Assembly: GCF_900182645.1 (NCBI RefSeq)
Contig: NZ_FXTA01000001.1
Location: 124,001-188,000 of the forward strand
Length of the DNA stretch: 64,000 bases
Direction: 5' to 3'
DNA from: Flavobacterium resistens
Lineage (GTDB): Bacteria > Bacteroidota > Bacteroidia > Flavobacteriales > Flavobacteriaceae
This document shows, piece by piece, positions 63,234 to 64,000 of the stretch. How positions within the stretch are numbered: position 1 is the first letter of the stretch; each line of letters opens with the position of its first letter. Under the pieces are notes generated by a model that was not told the DNA's origin, did no database searches, and saw only the letters and a program-made list of their open reading frames with translations. The translations under genes and the position numbers were made by a program.

Positions 63234-63980
63234 TTAGGTAAGCATTCCTCCGCAAACATTAAGAACTTGTCCTGTAACGTATGCACTCATATCTGAAGCT
63301 AAGAAAAGACAAGCATTTGCAACATCTTCAGTAGTTCCTCCACGTTTCAACGGAATTCCCTCTCTCCATCCTTTTACTACATCTTCAGGTAATTTTGCAG
63401 TCATCTCAGTTTCGATGAAACCCGGAGCGATTGCATTACAACGAATATTACGAGAACCCAATTCAAGTGCTACAGATTTTGTAAAACCAATTGCACCCGC
63501 CTTAGAAGCAGCGTAATTAGTTTGTCCAGCATTTCCAGAAACACCAACAACAGAACTGATATTGATAATAGAACCAGCGCGTTGTTTCAAAAATGTTTTT
63601 TGAATTGCTTTTGTCATATTGAAAACTGATTTCAAGTTAACATCAATAACTTGGTCAAAATCAGCTTCAGACATACGCATTAATAAGTTGTCTTTTGTAA
63701 TTCCGGCGTTGTTGATCAAAATATCTACAGTTCCAAAATCAACCAAAACAGCGTCAACAAAAGCTTGTGCTTCATTAAAATCAGCTGCATTTGATTGATA
63801 ACCTTTAGCTTTAACTCCTAAACCATTCAATTCAGCCTCAAGAGCTTCTGCAGATGCAGCAGATGAACTATATGTAAATGCTACGTTTGCGCCGTGTTTA
63901 GCAAAAACTTCAGCAATTCCTTTTCCGATTCCGCGGCTAGCGCCTGTAATGATTGCTACTTTTCCTTCTAGTAATTTCAT
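63234..63980 (-). CDS. fabG: 3-oxoacyl-ACP reductase
   Basis: The 248-residue short-chain dehydrogenase has the cofactor motif TGASRGIG (12-19), NNAG (90-93), and catalytic S143-Y156-K160 (ISSVVGVSG, TNYAASK). High similarity to FabG of E. coli type in the active site. It does the first reduction of fatty acid elongation. The upstream neighbourhood is outside the window; the next gene (vWA protein) is separated by about 100 bp with a palindrome. Confidence 0.94.
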   Translation of the reverse strand: MKLLEGKVAIITGASRGIGKGIAEVFAKHGANVAFTYSSSAASAEALEAELNGLGVKAKGYQSNAADFNEAQAFVDAVLVDFGTVDILINNAGITKDNLLMRMSEADFDQVIDVNLKSVFNMTKAIQKTFLKQRAGSIINISSVVGVSGNAGQTNYAASKAGAIGFTKSVALELGSRNIRCNAIAPGFIETEMTAKLPEDVVKGWREGIPLKRGGTTEDVANACLFLASDMSAYVTGQVLNVCGGMLT

Positions 63981-64000
63981 ATTAAGGTATTCGTTTTTAT

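Overview
The window is a chromosomal segment of a Flavobacterium-like bacterium (Bacteroidota, near the F. johnsoniae type). Support comes from the low-GC DNA, starts without obvious Shine-Dalgarno sequences, several promoters matching the Bacteroidota -7 element TAnnTTTG (some with a -33 TTG), a fused alpha/beta E1 2-oxoacid dehydrogenase, DUF4846, DUF4242 and DUF6155 proteins, and E. coli-type long IlvC. No rRNA, tRNA, CRISPR array, insertion sequence, prophage or integrase was seen. Most genes are core housekeeping or biosynthetic genes.

Layout. 0-6 kb: a beta-lactamase-fold lipoprotein, then a leftward run of small accessory genes (transglutaminase-like membrane protein, orphan solute-binding-like protein, DUF4265, VOC, DinB, small membrane protein, nucleoside phosphorylase, SUI1 factor). 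6-12.6 kb: 2OG-Fe(II) oxygenase, fused E1 dehydrogenase, a Crp-like regulator with an MDR oxidoreductase, and small hypotheticals. 12.7-21.7 kb: MscS channel, two helicases, NDH-2, Bcr/CflA transporter. 22.3-26.8 kb: a cNMP/CBS/DUF294 signalling protein and an exonuclease-like protein convergent with acetyl-CoA synthetase. 27.3-35.5 kb: branched-chain amino acid cluster leuA-leuB then ilvD-ilvB-ilvN-ilvC. 35.7-42.3 kb: helical protein, tandem M1 metallopeptidases, CBM9-like protein, coiled-coil membrane protein. 42.4-50.7 kb: complete his operon hisG-D-C-B-(SMI1/KNR4)-H-A-F-IE. 50.8-64 kb: two-component system, LTA-synthase-like sulfatase, S1/P1-type enzyme, YeiH plus LysR, M15 peptidase/DUF4846, vWA membrane protein, fabG.

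The strongest regulatory signals are two transcription attenuators. The ilvDBNC operon is preceded by a 25-codon leader with four consecutive Ile and four consecutive Val codons, and the his operon by a 19-codon leader with HHHHFH. Each is followed by a strong intrinsic terminator, and in each the segment after the regulatory codons can pair with the 5' arm of that terminator. leuAB has its own promoter, with a perfect TTGTAC-N7-GTACAA inverted repeat over the -33 side and no room for a leader, so the leu and ilv halves look separately controlled. leuC and leuD are not in the window.

A second theme is the DNA between genes. Most intercistronic gaps, above all inside the his and ilv operons, are about 45-105 bp long and filled with short repeated words (GAAACYT heptads, TCTAATTG, GCTTTAGGC, GATGCTAAG). 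These are arranged as imperfect inverted repeats of about 15-30 bp arms, with different words in different gaps. A third point is that the exonuclease-fold gene next to the DUF294 protein has lost two of the five canonical DEDDh catalytic positions.
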